Of a stretch of DNA of 64,000 nt, positions 23,797 to 33,631 are shown one piece after another. Position 1 is the stretch's first letter, and each line of letters opens with the position of its first letter. Source of the DNA: Eubacteriales bacterium (GTDB lineage: Bacteria; Bacillota; Clostridia; Oscillospirales; Oscillospiraceae). The notes beneath the pieces are model-generated. The model worked only from the letters and a program-made list of their open reading frames with translations, was not told the DNA's origin and ran no database searches. The stretch is taken from the NCBI GenBank assembly GCA_030531505.1, contig JAUNNH010000002.1:113281-177280 (forward strand), in the 5' to 3' direction. The translations under genes were made by a program, and so were the position numbers.

Positions 23797-24843
23797 CTAA
23801 TCCAAATAGCGCGCCTCAAAGAAGCGGAGCGGGAGGCAGTCCGCCAGACCGAGCAGCAGCTCGCGCATCGAGCAGAGCGCATCGCCTCCGCCGAGCCGAT
23901 CCGACCGGAGTCTCTTGCTGAAGGAGGCGCGGATCTCCGTGCCCTGGTCGGGCCGGCTCTCCAGCAGCAGCGTCCCGCCGTGCAGCTGCGTGACGGCGCG
24001 GACCGCGGTCAGGCCGAAGCCGACTCCGGCGCCCTTGCCGCTGAGCTCGAGACCGTAGCGGTAACGCTCGAAGACCGTGGGCAGCTCCTCAGCCGGGATG
24101 CCGCAGCCGTTGTCCCCGAGCGCAAGGACGACCTGCCTCTCCGTCTCGCTCAGGCTCACGCGCAGGATGCTCGCCTCGGCGTGGATCAGGCTGTTGGAGA
24201 GAAGGTTGAAGAGAAGCTGCCGGACGAGCCGCGGATCCGCGGTCAGCCGGATGCCGGCCGGGATCTCGCGGACGAAGGCGCGATCGGGGAAGCAGTCCTC
24301 CGCTGCATCGAGCACGGCGTGGCACAGCAGGCTCATATCCAGCTCCATGAGGGTTGCGGAGGCGCGGTGTTCAAAGTGGTCGCGCACGAGCGAGGCGTTG
24401 TCGGACAGGCGCATCAGCTTGTAATAGGCCGCCGTCAGCGCCGTGAGGTCTCCCAGCATCTCCTGACCGTCCTGATCCTCCGCCGCGGGGCGGAGCCGGT
24501 CGGCCGCGAGGCCGAGGGTCATGAGGTTGCTGCGCAGGCTGTAGAGGAAGGCGTCGTTGAGGAGGACCGGGGTATCCGCCTGCCGCTGCAGGAAGACGAG
24601 CCGCCCCTCACTGACACGGTTCACGCGCAGGATATACGGCTGCTCGTCGATGCGGAGATCGACAAGATAGGCACGCGCCGGGGTCTGGGCCGGGTCCAGG
24701 CCGAGCCGCTCCGCGGCGGAGACACCGGTGCACTCGCCCAGGATGCGCCGGGCGCCGGGATTGAGAAAAACGATCTTCCCCTGCCGCACCAGCAGCGCGG
24801 CCTCGCCGGAGAGCGCCAGGATATCGGAAAGCGTCTGGTCCAT
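23797..24843 (-). CDS. Sensor histidine kinase-like protein lacking the usual H-box
   Basis: A 348-residue soluble protein. A PAS-like N-terminus (1-95) is followed by a helical region (about 100-165) and a HATPase domain with LLFNLLSNSLIHAE (N box), LGDNGCGIP (G1), FERYRYG (F box) and GKGAGVGFGLTAV (G2). The helix where the phospho-accepting His should sit reads FLYSLRSNLMTLGLAADRL, with no His. No response regulator is adjacent. The start is ATG 24843, with GAGGTG six bases upstream. It may be an ATPase-only sensor, or phosphorylate from an atypical site. Confidence 0.7.
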   Translation of the reverse strand: MDQTLSDILALSGEAALLVRQGKIVFLNPGARRILGECTGVSAAERLGLDPAQTPARAYLVDLRIDEQPYILRVNRVSEGRLVFLQRQADTPVLLNDAFLYSLRSNLMTLGLAADRLRPAAEDQDGQEMLGDLTALTAAYYKLMRLSDNASLVRDHFEHRASATLMELDMSLLCHAVLDAAEDCFPDRAFVREIPAGIRLTADPRLVRQLLFNLLSNSLIHAEASILRVSLSETERQVVLALGDNGCGIPAEELPTVFERYRYGLELSGKGAGVGFGLTAVRAVTQLHGGTLLLESRPDQGTEIRASFSKRLRSDRLGGGDALCSMRELLLGLADCLPLRFFEARYLD

Positions 24844-24900
24844 CGCACACCTCGATTCCCGCCGCCCGGACCGGGCGAGCGGATCCTTTTTTCGACTAAT

Positions 24901-24930
24901 TTTAACAGTTGTCGACAAAATAAACAAGAT
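24901..24930 (-). promoter_or_regulatory. Possible promoter with a TTGTCGACAA palindrome
   Basis: On the minus strand TTGTTT, 17 bp, TAAAAT precede the kinase gene. The spacer contains the perfect palindrome TTGTCGACAA (24909-24918), a possible regulator site. Confidence 0.4.
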
Positions 24931-25001
24931 TCCGCCCGAAAAAAGTGGGAAAACTGCGAAAAATTCAGCGTTTTTTTGTACGGAAACCTGGGCTGGAAAA
25001 C

Positions 25002-25031
25002 TTGATTTTTGTTCCTAGTATATGTTATGAT
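25002..25031 (+). promoter_or_regulatory. Promoter of gap
   Basis: TTGATT (25002-25007) and TATGAT (25026-25031) with an 18-bp spacer. A small hairpin GCAGAG-GAAA-CTCTGC follows in the leader at about 25042-25057, before the TTTGGAGG ribosome site. Confidence 0.55.
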
Positions 25032-25035
25032 TTAG

Positions 25036-26124
<1,089 letters not shown>

Positions 26125-26145
26125 GTCAAACCGCAAACCGTATAA

Positions 26146-26179
26146 ACAGGACCCGAAAGCTTTCGGGTCCTGTTTTTTT
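26146..26179 (+). terminator. Terminator of gap
   Basis: ACAGGACCCGAAAG and CTTTCGGGTCCTGT form a 28-bp palindrome (26146-26173) whose centre makes the loop, followed by seven T. Confidence 0.85.
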
Positions 26180-26246
26180 ATCCTCCTTCATCTTTTTTCA
26201 CAGAAGAGAATGCATTTTTATACATTTTCTTGTGGATAAACCCGTG

Positions 26247-26274
26247 TTGACATTTTCCAAAAGTCCGATACAAT
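26247..26274 (+). promoter_or_regulatory. Promoter of the lysine riboswitch-lysA unit
   Basis: TTGACA (26247-26252), 16 bp, TACAAT (26269-26274); the riboswitch starts ten bases downstream. Confidence 0.7.
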
Positions 26275-26283
26275 ATTTACCAT

Positions 26284-26436
26284 GATAGAGGCGCGCCCGA
26301 GAAGAGTACCGCGGTGCAACGGCTGCCAGAGCCGCGCGGGAAAGGTGAGGGCGCCGAAGTGGTCCGCCATGGCGGGCGGGCCGCTGGCAGGGCGGAGAAG
26401 ATCCGTTCTGCTGTCGCAGTGATGCGGAGCGCTATC
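26284..26436 (+). ncRNA. Lysine riboswitch (L-box)
   Basis: P1 is formed by GATAG at 26284 and CTATC at 26432. Conserved L-box segments appear in order: AGAGGCGCG, AGAAGAGTA, GGGAAAGGTG, GCGCCGAAGTG, GCTGGCAGG and GGAGCGCTATC. Lysine binding should favour the terminator at 26470-26501 and shut off lysA, the last enzyme of lysine synthesis. Confidence 0.9.
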
Positions 26437-26469
26437 CGAAACAAGACACCGACTACCGGGACTTCGTGA

Positions 26470-26501
26470 GGGCAGCTGCTGACCGCGGCCGCCCCTTTTT
26501 T
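26470..26501 (+). terminator. Riboswitch expression-platform terminator
   Basis: GGGCAGCTGC (26470-26479) pairs with the GC-rich run before CCCC (about 26485-26494) with one mismatch, followed by TTTTTT. It lies between the aptamer and the lysA ribosome site. Confidence 0.8.
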
Positions 26502-26522
26502 ATGGGGCAGAGGAGGGTCGAT

Positions 26523-27833
26523 ATGGCAGAACAATTCCTTTGCAGCAATCTTTCCGCCGGGGAGAACGGCCGGCTGTACTTCGCCGGGCAGGACACGCAG
26601 GAGCTGGCCCGGCGCTACGGGACGCCGCTCTACCTTATGGACGAGCAGCGCATCCGCGAGCGCTGCCGCACCTATGTGCAGGCGGTGAAGACCGCCTTCG
26701 GCGGGCGGGGCCGCGTGCTCTTCGCGGCCAAGGCGGCCGCTTTCCGGCGCATGCTCGCCATCATGGCCGAGGAGGGCATGTGCGCCGACCTGGTCTCCCC
26801 GGGCGAGATCTGGACCGCGGCGCGGGCGGGCTTCCCGCTTGAGCGCGCGTGGTTCCACTCCAGCAACAAGAGCGACGAGGACATCGCGTTCGCCATGGAG
26901 CATGGCGTCGGCGCCATTGTGGTGGACAGCACGGAGGAGCTCTTCGCCATCGACCGCATCGCCGCCGAGCGCCGCGTGCAGCAGCCGATCCTCCTGCGCC
27001 TCACGCCGGGGATCGACCCGCACACCTTCGAGGCCGTGGCCACCGGGAAGGTCGACTCCAAGTTCGGCTTCGGCATCGAGACGGGCCTGGCCGAGGAGAT
27101 CACGCGCACGGCGCTCTCCCTCTGCCACGTCAGCCTCATCGGCTTCCACTGCCACGTGGGCTCGGAAGTCTTCGACTCCGACGTGTTCCTCCGCTCGGCG
27201 GAGATCATGCTCCGCTTCATCGCCATGGTGAAGGAGCGCTACGGCTACGAGGCCGGGATCCTCGACCTCGGCGGCGGCTACGGCGTGCGCTATCTGTCCG
27301 ATCAGCCGGATATCGACATCGCGGCGAACATCATGGAGGTCGGGGCCTATATCACGCGGCGCTGCGCGGAGCTCGGCATCGCGCAGCCGGAGGTGGCCTT
27401 CGAGCCGGGGCGCAGCATCGTGGCCGACGCGGGCCTCACGCTCTACACCGTGGGCATGGTCAAGCGCATCCCGGACATCGTCAACTACGTCTCCGTCGAC
27501 GGCGGCATGACCGACAATATCCGCTACGCTCTCTATCAGGCGCCCTATACCGTCCTCGCCGCCGGGAAGCTCTCCGAGCCGTGGGACCTGCGCTGCACCG
27601 TGGTCGGGCGCTGCTGCGAGAGCGGCGATATCATCCAGCCCGATGTCGCGCTCCCGGCGAGCATCCGGCGCGGCGACCTGCTCGCCGTATGCACGACCGG
27701 CGCCTACAACTACTCCATGGCCTCCAACTATAACCGCGTTCCCCGGCCCCCGATCGTCATGCTGAACGAGGGTGAGAGCTACGTCGCCGTCCGGCGCGAG
27801 AGCCTCGACGATCTGCTGGCTCTGGACGAGTAG
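26523..27833 (+). CDS. lysA: Diaminopimelate decarboxylase
   Basis: A 436-residue PLP-dependent decarboxylase (alanine racemase-like fold type III) converting meso-diaminopimelate to lysine. PLP is bound by K70 in VLFAAKAAA; GFHCHVGS, DLGGGYG, EPGRS and the C-terminal CESGD with the AYNYSMASNYN stretch are the expected active-site pieces. AGGAGGG lies upstream of ATG 26523. The lysine riboswitch and terminator directly in front support the assignment as DAP rather than ornithine or carboxynorspermidine decarboxylase. Confidence 0.93.
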   Translation: MAEQFLCSNLSAGENGRLYFAGQDTQELARRYGTPLYLMDEQRIRERCRTYVQAVKTAFGGRGRVLFAAKAAAFRRMLAIMAEEGMCADLVSPGEIWTAARAGFPLERAWFHSSNKSDEDIAFAMEHGVGAIVVDSTEELFAIDRIAAERRVQQPILLRLTPGIDPHTFEAVATGKVDSKFGFGIETGLAEEITRTALSLCHVSLIGFHCHVGSEVFDSDVFLRSAEIMLRFIAMVKERYGYEAGILDLGGGYGVRYLSDQPDIDIAANIMEVGAYITRRCAELGIAQPEVAFEPGRSIVADAGLTLYTVGMVKRIPDIVNYVSVDGGMTDNIRYALYQAPYTVLAAGKLSEPWDLRCTVVGRCCESGDIIQPDVALPASIRRGDLLAVCTTGAYNYSMASNYNRVPRPPIVMLNEGESYVAVRRESLDDLLALDE

Positions 27834-27862
27834 GACGGCGCGCGGCAAATGCCGTGAAAATC

Positions 27863-27891
27863 TTTACAGGAAGAGGAAAACCTGTTATAAT
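27863..27891 (+). promoter_or_regulatory. Promoter of kup
   Basis: TTTACA (27863-27868), 17 bp, TATAAT (27886-27891). The leader is only about 65 bases, too short for a c-di-AMP riboswitch. Confidence 0.75.
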
Positions 27892-27961
27892 TAATCCATT
27901 ATGCAGACTGCATTCCTGCCGACGCGCGGCATCGCGCCGGTGAAGGGGAAGGGATGATTGG

Positions 27962-29956
27962 ATGAAGAAAAGACAGGGCTTTCGCTTCGGTCTCTTTCTG
28001 GTGACGATCGGGATCGTATACGGCGACATCGGGACCTCCCCGATGTACGTCATGAAGTCGATCCTTGAGGGCAACGGCGGGATCGCCCAGGTGAATGAGG
28101 ACTTTATCATCGGCTCGCTCTCCCTGGTGTTCTGGACCATCACGCTGCTCACCACCATCAAATACGTGCTGATTGCCATGAAAGCGGACAACCACGGCGA
28201 GGGCGGCATCTTCTCGCTGTATTCGCTGGTGAAGGGCTACGGCAAGTGGCTGATCCTGCCGGCGATGCTCGGCGGCGCGGCGCTGCTCGCCGACGGCGTG
28301 CTGACCCCGGCGGTCACGGTCACGACCGCGGTGGAGGGCCTGCGCAGCATCCCGAGCATGGACCGCTTCCTCGGCGCGGGGCAGTGGAAGGTCGTGATCA
28401 TCACACTCGCGATCATCACGCTGCTCTTCTCCGTCCAGCACGAGGGCACCAGCCGCATCGGCAAGGCCTTCGGCCCGGTGATGCTGGTCTGGTTCAGCTT
28501 CCTCGGCGTGACGGGCGCGTTGCACATCGCGGCCCTGCCCGTGGTGCTCAAGGCCTTCAACCCCCTCTACGCCGTGCGCGTGCTGCTGAGCCCCTTCAAC
28601 AAGCTCGGCTTCATGATCCTCGGCAGCGTCTTCCTCGCCACCACCGGCGCCGAGGCGCTCTATTCCGACATGGGGCATGTCGGCAAGGAGAACATCTACT
28701 ACAGCTGGCCCTTCGTCAAGCTCTGCCTGCTGCTCAACTACATGGGCCAGGGCGCCTGGATCCTGCAGAGCCGCGGCAACGCCGCGCTCTACGCTGTGGA
28801 GGATCTCAATCCCTTCTTCCTGATGCTGCCGGAGGTGCTGCGCCCCTTCGCGGTCGTGCTCGGCGCGGCGGCGGCGATCATCGCCTCCCAGGCGCTTATC
28901 ACCGGCTCCTATACCCTCGTGTCGGAGGCGATCCTGCTCGACCTGCTGCCGCATCTCGAGATCCGCTATCCCTCGGACACCAAGGGCCAGCTCTATATCG
29001 GCACGGTCAACACCGTGCTCTGGATCGGCTGCTCGCTGGTGGTGCTGTATTTCCGCTCCGGCGCGCGCATGGAGTCGGCCTACGGCCTCGCCATCACGAT
29101 CACGATGCTGATGACGACGCTGCTCATCTCCGTCTACCTGCGCCGCGTGCGGAAGAAGGCGGCGCTCTCGATGCTGGTCCTCGTGGCCTTCGGGCTGCTG
29201 GAGGGCGTGTTCTTCATCTCCAGCCTCGGCAAGTTCGTGCACGGCGGCTATGTCACGGTCTTCCTGACCCTGATCCTGCTGCTGCTTATGATCATCTGGT
29301 ACCGCGGCACGCAGCTGGAGCGCCGCTTCAGCACGCGACTGCGGGTGCGTGAGCATGTGGACAGCCTCGTGGCGCTGCATAACGACGAGCAGATCCCGCT
29401 GCTGGCCCACAACCTGGTGTATCTCGACAACGAGACGGATCCGGAGCTCATGGACCGCGATATCCTCTACTCGATCCTTGACAAGGACGCCAAGCGCGCC
29501 CAGGCCTATTTCTTCGTCTCGGTCCACGTACTCAACGAGCCGAACACCATGAACTACGAGCTCGAGACCTACGGCACGGACTGCATCTTCCGCATCCGCC
29601 TGAACCTCGGCTTCAAGTGCTCGCAGCGCATCAACGTCTACCTGCGTCAGATCGTGCAGGACCTGCAGGAGCGCGGCGAGCTGCCCGTGCAGGACAAGCG
29701 CTATTCGATCTACGGCAAGTCCACGGTCGGCACCTTCAAATTCTGCATCATCCATAAGTCCGTCACCACCAAGACGGAGCTCTCGGAACTCGACGAGCTG
29801 CTGCTGAACATGAAGTACTCCATCCGCCACATGGCGGGCTCCAAGGAGAAGTGGTACGGCCTGGACACCTCCTCGCTGATCCTGGAGAACGTGCCGCTCA
29901 TCACGGGCGGCCCGGGGCCGAGCCAGCGCATCCAGCGCAAGGAAACAGACGCATAA
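27962..29956 (+). CDS. kup: KUP-family potassium uptake protein
   Basis: A 664-residue potassium:proton symporter. The N-terminus TIGIVYGDIGTSPMYV is the family signature, about twelve membrane segments extend to near residue 450, and a cytoplasmic C-terminal domain of about 200 residues follows. NHGEGGIFSLY and the conserved LLADGVLTPAVTV segment are also present. Length matches KUP proteins. GGGAAGGG lies about nine bases before ATG 27962. It is a single-gene unit with its own promoter and terminator. Confidence 0.92.
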   Translation: MKKRQGFRFGLFLVTIGIVYGDIGTSPMYVMKSILEGNGGIAQVNEDFIIGSLSLVFWTITLLTTIKYVLIAMKADNHGEGGIFSLYSLVKGYGKWLILPAMLGGAALLADGVLTPAVTVTTAVEGLRSIPSMDRFLGAGQWKVVIITLAIITLLFSVQHEGTSRIGKAFGPVMLVWFSFLGVTGALHIAALPVVLKAFNPLYAVRVLLSPFNKLGFMILGSVFLATTGAEALYSDMGHVGKENIYYSWPFVKLCLLLNYMGQGAWILQSRGNAALYAVEDLNPFFLMLPEVLRPFAVVLGAAAAIIASQALITGSYTLVSEAILLDLLPHLEIRYPSDTKGQLYIGTVNTVLWIGCSLVVLYFRSGARMESAYGLAITITMLMTTLLISVYLRRVRKKAALSMLVLVAFGLLEGVFFISSLGKFVHGGYVTVFLTLILLLLMIIWYRGTQLERRFSTRLRVREHVDSLVALHNDEQIPLLAHNLVYLDNETDPELMDRDILYSILDKDAKRAQAYFFVSVHVLNEPNTMNYELETYGTDCIFRIRLNLGFKCSQRINVYLRQIVQDLQERGELPVQDKRYSIYGKSTVGTFKFCIIHKSVTTKTELSELDELLLNMKYSIRHMAGSKEKWYGLDTSSLILENVPLITGGPGPSQRIQRKETDA

Positions 29957-29978
29957 CACAGGTAAAACAGGAACGGAC

Positions 29979-30006
29979 CGGCGCCGGATCACCCGGCGCC
30001 GTTTTT
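29979..30006 (+). terminator. Terminator of kup
   Basis: CGGCGCCGG (29979-29987) pairs with CCGGCGCCG (29993-30001), followed by TTTTT. Confidence 0.8.
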
Positions 30007-30020
30007 GTTGGGAGGAAGCT

Positions 30021-30581
30021 ATGGAGACGCTGTATGCGACGATCCGACGCCGCCTCGCCGGCGAAGGGCGGCTGCTGCTCGCGATCGACGGGCGCTGCGG
30101 CTGCGGCAAGAGCAGTCTGGCCGCGCAGCTTGCGGCGGACTTCGGCGCGAGCGTCGTCCACACGGACGACTACTATCTTCCCTTCTCCGCCCGCGCGGAG
30201 GACTGGCGGGAGATCCCGGCGGGAAACATGGATCTGTCCAGGCTGCGCGCGGAGCTGCTGGAGCCGCTGCGGCATGGGGAGACGCCGCGCTGCCGCGCCT
30301 ACGACTGCCGGACGGACCGCTATCTCCCGGAGCGGACGCTCGCACCGGGACCGCTCGTCATCGTAGAGGGGAGCTACTCCCAGCACCCGGCGCTGCGCGA
30401 TTACTACGATTATCGCCTCTTTGTGACGGCCTCGCCCGAAACGCAGCGCGCCCGCCTGCGGGCGCGGGAGGGCGAGCGCTTCGCCGTCTTTGAGGCGCTC
30501 TGGATCCCGCTGGAGGAGCGCTACTTCCGCGCCTTCTCCATCGAGGAGCGCGCCGATTATGTCCTCCGGACGGACGGCTGA
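30021..30581 (+). CDS. Uridine kinase-like P-loop protein
   Basis: A 186-residue P-loop kinase. Walker A is GRCGCGKSS at about 25-33, HTDDYYLP follows the second strand as in uridine kinase/phosphoribulokinase relatives, and VIVEGSYS is the Walker-B-like strand with the expected Glu. REGERFAVFEALWIPLEERYF forms the lid and C-terminal helix. It is shorter than classic uridine kinase (about 210), so the acceptor could be another nucleoside or pantothenate-like alcohol. GGGAGGAAG precedes the ATG. It sits 40 bp upstream of the methionine operon. Confidence 0.72.
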   Translation: METLYATIRRRLAGEGRLLLAIDGRCGCGKSSLAAQLAADFGASVVHTDDYYLPFSARAEDWREIPAGNMDLSRLRAELLEPLRHGETPRCRAYDCRTDRYLPERTLAPGPLVIVEGSYSQHPALRDYYDYRLFVTASPETQRARLRAREGERFAVFEALWIPLEERYFRAFSIEERADYVLRTDG

Positions 30582-30621
30582 GCACACAAGAAGCAATCAC
30601 GGTGAAAGGGGAGGAGAGCGC

Positions 30622-31293
30622 GTGGAGAGCCGACTGAGCGGCATCGAGAGACGGGAGACGCTTCGCTATCTGCAATACCGCGGCGGGACGCTGGGCCCGG
30701 AGATCGCGGCGGCGCTGGACCGCGGCGAGCAGAAGCTCCTCGAGACAGCGCGGCCGCGCACGGTCTGGCGCCTCTTCGAGCGCGAGGCGGACGGCCGCCT
30801 CGCCGGGACGGACTTCACACCGGAGGGCCGGGACGTGGCCGCCCTGCTCACGGACTGCGATCAGGTGATCCTGATGGCGGCGACCCTCGGCACGGAGGCT
30901 GAGCGCCTGCTGCGTCAGGCGCAGGCGCGGGACATGGCCGAGGCCGTGATCATCGACGCCGCGGGAAGCGCCGCGATCGAGAGCGTCTGTGACGCGCTTT
31001 GCGACGAATTGGCCGCGCGCTTCAAGCCCCGGTATCTGACTGAGCGCTTCAGCCCCGGCTACGGCGATATGCCGCTCAAACAGCAGCGCGCGCTCTGCCG
31101 TGTGCTTTCGCTGGAGCGGAGCATCGGCGTGAGCCTCACCGAGAGCGGGCTCATGATCCCGCAAAAGAGCGTCACCGCGCTCATCGGCGTGAGCGACCGG
31201 CCGCAACCGCGGCGTCCCCGGGGCTGCGAGACCTGCGCCGCGCGCGAGACATGCACCTATCGAAAGGAGGGGACGGACTGTGGAAAAGGATAA
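30622..31293 (+). CDS. Stand-alone MetH activation-domain protein
   Basis: A 223-residue protein resembling the C-terminal reactivation domain of cobalamin-dependent methionine synthase. RFSPGYGDMPLKQQRAL and the final SLTESGLMIPQKSVTALIGVS match the domain's SAM-binding region (RxxxGYxxxP and the MxPxxSVS-type end). A Cys-rich tail (CETCAARETC) is extra and may bind a metal or Fe-S cluster. GTG 30622 is chosen for its GGGAGGA site. It overlaps metH, which lacks this domain, so the two gene products should work together. Confidence 0.8.
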   Translation: MESRLSGIERRETLRYLQYRGGTLGPEIAAALDRGEQKLLETARPRTVWRLFEREADGRLAGTDFTPEGRDVAALLTDCDQVILMAATLGTEAERLLRQAQARDMAEAVIIDAAGSAAIESVCDALCDELAARFKPRYLTERFSPGYGDMPLKQQRALCRVLSLERSIGVSLTESGLMIPQKSVTALIGVSDRPQPRRPRGCETCAARETCTYRKEGTDCGKG

Positions 31294-33631
31294 GATCCTG
31301 CTGCTCGACGGCGGCATGGGCACCATGCTGCAGGCGGATGGGCTTCCGCTGGGCTGCCTGCCCGAACTCTGGAACCTTACGGAGCCGGAGAAGGTCACGG
31401 CCATCCAGCGCCGCTATGTCGAAGCGGGCAGCCGCGTCCTCTATACCAACACCTTCGGGGCGAACCGCTGCAAGACCGCCGGCTGCGGCCGGAGCGTCGC
31501 GGAGCTGATCGAGGGCGGCGTGCGCTGCGCGCGGGCAGCCGCGGTGGGGTACCCGGTCGAGATCGCGCTCGACATCGGGCCCATCGGTCAGCTGCTCGAG
31601 CCGCTCGGGACGCTGCGCTTCGAGGAGGCCTACGATATTTTCCGCGAGATGGTCGTCGCCGGCGAGCGCGCCGGCGCGGACCGCATCGTCTTCGAGACGA
31701 TGAGCGACCTATATGAGGTCAAGGCTGCGGTGCTCGCGGCGAAGGAGAACACGAAACTCCCCATCTGGGTCACGATGACCTTCGAGGCGAGCGGGCGGAC
31801 CTTCGTCGGGACGACGGTCCCGGCCATGGCGCTCACGCTCGCGGGCCTCGGCGTGGACGCGCTGGGCTTCAACTGCAGCCTCGGGCCGCAGGAGCTGCTG
31901 CCGCTCGTGCGGGAGCTGCGCCGGTGGACTGACCTGCCCCTGATCCTCAAACCCAACGCCGGGCTGCCCGACCCCCTCACCGGAGACTACAAGCTCTCGG
32001 CGGCGGATTTCGCGGCTGCGCTGCGCCCGGCCCTCGAAGAGGGCGTCGGCATCGTAGGCGGCTGCTGCGGCACGACCCCGGCTTTCATCCGCGCGCTCGC
32101 GGAGACGCTCGGCACCGAGGCACCCGCAAAACGCACAGACATGCTCTGCCGGGGCGTCTGCTCCGCGACGCGTACCGCCTCCTTCGACGGCGTGCGCGTC
32201 GTCGGTGAGCGGCTGAACCCCACCGGGAAGAAGCGCTTCCAGCAGGCCCTGCGCGAGGGCGATATCGACTACATCGTCCAGCGCGGCGTCGAACAGCAGG
32301 ACGCCGGCGCGGAGATCCTGGATGTAAATGTCGGTCTGCCCGGCGTGGACGAGCCGGCGATGATGACGCGCGTCGTCCGGGCGCTGCAGGCGGTGGTGGA
32401 TCTGCCGCTGCAGATCGACTCCTCCGACCCCGCTGCGATCGAGGCGGGCCTGCGCGCCGTGAACGGAAAAGCCATCGTGAACTCCGTCAACGGCAAGCGC
32501 GCCGTGCTCGACGCGATCCTGCCGCTCTGCCGGAAATACGGCGCGGCGGTGATCGGCCTCTGCCTCGACGAGAACGGTATCCCCCGGACCGCCGAAGAGC
32601 GCGTTGCCATCGCGGAGCGGATCCGGGACGCGGCACGCTCCTACGGCATCCCGGACAGCGACCTGTTCATCGACTGCCTGACGCTGACCGTCTCGGCCCA
32701 GCAGGAGCAGGCTGTCGAGACCCTGCGCGCGGTCCGCGCCGTGAAAGAGCGGCTCGGCCTCGGCACAGTCCTTGGCGTGAGCAACATCTCCTTCGGCCTC
32801 CCGCAGCGTGAGATCATCACGCAGAGCTTCCTCTCCCAGGCCCTGCAGGCCGGACTGGATCTGCCGATCGTGAACCCCAACCAGCGCGCCATGATGGACG
32901 CGGTGGCGGCCTTCCGCGTCCTCGCCGGACAGGACAGGGACTGCGCGGATTATATCCGGCGCTTCGCCGGGACGGAGGAGAACACCCCCGCGGCGAAGCC
33001 CGAGACGGGCGGCATGAGCCTCGGCGACGCGATCCTGCGCGGCCTGCGGCAGGAGACGGCCGCACTCACGGCGCGGGCGCTCGAGACACACAGTGAGCTC
33101 GAGGTGGTCGATCAGTTCCTGATCCCGGCCCTTGACGCCGTGGGCGAGCGCTACGAGCGGCAGGAGCTCTTTCTCCCGCAGCTCATCCAGGCCGCCAACG
33201 CCGCCTGCGAGGGCTTCGAGCTCGTCAAGAAGCGCATCGCTGCGCGCGGCGCGGAGACGGTCTCAAAAGGGAAGATCCTGCTCGCGACCGTGCACGGGGA
33301 TGTGCACGACATCGGGAAGAACATCGTGCGCGTCGTGCTGGAGAACTACGGCTACACCGTGATCGACCTCGGGCGGGACGTGCCCGCGGAAACGGTGGTG
33401 GAGGCCGCGATCCGGGAGGACGTGCCGCTCGTGGGGCTTTCGGCGCTGATGACGACCACCGTCGCCAGCATGGCCGAGACGATCGCCGCCCTCCGCCGCA
33501 GCGGACATGCCTGCAAGATCATGGTCGGCGGCGCCGTGCTGACGCCGGATTACGCCGCGCAGATCGGCGCGGATTACTACGCCAAGGACGCCAAACAGAG
33601 CGCCGATATCGCAAAGCAGGTGCTGGGATGA
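31280..33631 (+). CDS. metH: Cobalamin-dependent methionine synthase, no activation domain
   Basis: A 783-residue MetH with three modules: homocysteine-binding barrel (1-285; LLDGGMGTML, zinc cysteines in GFNCS near 198 and GGCCGT near 260), pterin barrel (about 300-560; GERLNPTGKKRF, NSVNGK) and cobalamin module (about 590-783; axial His676 in DVHDIGKN). E. coli MetH is about 1,227 residues because it adds a reactivation domain, here supplied by the overlapping upstream gene. GTG 31280 lies 14 bases before the stop of that gene. It makes methionine from homocysteine and methyl-THF. Confidence 0.93.
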   Translation: MEKDKILLLDGGMGTMLQADGLPLGCLPELWNLTEPEKVTAIQRRYVEAGSRVLYTNTFGANRCKTAGCGRSVAELIEGGVRCARAAAVGYPVEIALDIGPIGQLLEPLGTLRFEEAYDIFREMVVAGERAGADRIVFETMSDLYEVKAAVLAAKENTKLPIWVTMTFEASGRTFVGTTVPAMALTLAGLGVDALGFNCSLGPQELLPLVRELRRWTDLPLILKPNAGLPDPLTGDYKLSAADFAAALRPALEEGVGIVGGCCGTTPAFIRALAETLGTEAPAKRTDMLCRGVCSATRTASFDGVRVVGERLNPTGKKRFQQALREGDIDYIVQRGVEQQDAGAEILDVNVGLPGVDEPAMMTRVVRALQAVVDLPLQIDSSDPAAIEAGLRAVNGKAIVNSVNGKRAVLDAILPLCRKYGAAVIGLCLDENGIPRTAEERVAIAERIRDAARSYGIPDSDLFIDCLTLTVSAQQEQAVETLRAVRAVKERLGLGTVLGVSNISFGLPQREIITQSFLSQALQAGLDLPIVNPNQRAMMDAVAAFRVLAGQDRDCADYIRRFAGTEENTPAAKPETGGMSLGDAILRGLRQETAALTARALETHSELEVVDQFLIPALDAVGERYERQELFLPQLIQAANAACEGFELVKKRIAARGAETVSKGKILLATVHGDVHDIGKNIVRVVLENYGYTVIDLGRDVPAETVVEAAIREDVPLVGLSALMTTTVASMAETIAALRRSGHACKIMVGGAVLTPDYAAQIGADYYAKDAKQSADIAKQVLG

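Noticed and set aside
24077-25018. Long plus-strand frames opposite the sensor kinase
   Set aside because: They are high-GC antisense shadows; the minus-strand frame has clear HATPase motifs.
27892-27961. c-di-AMP riboswitch before kup
   Set aside because: The leader after the promoter is only about 70 bases and shows none of the conserved ydaO elements.
27899-30163. 754-codon minus-strand frame opposite kup
   Set aside because: It has no membrane or catalytic motifs, while the opposite strand is an unmistakable KUP transporter.
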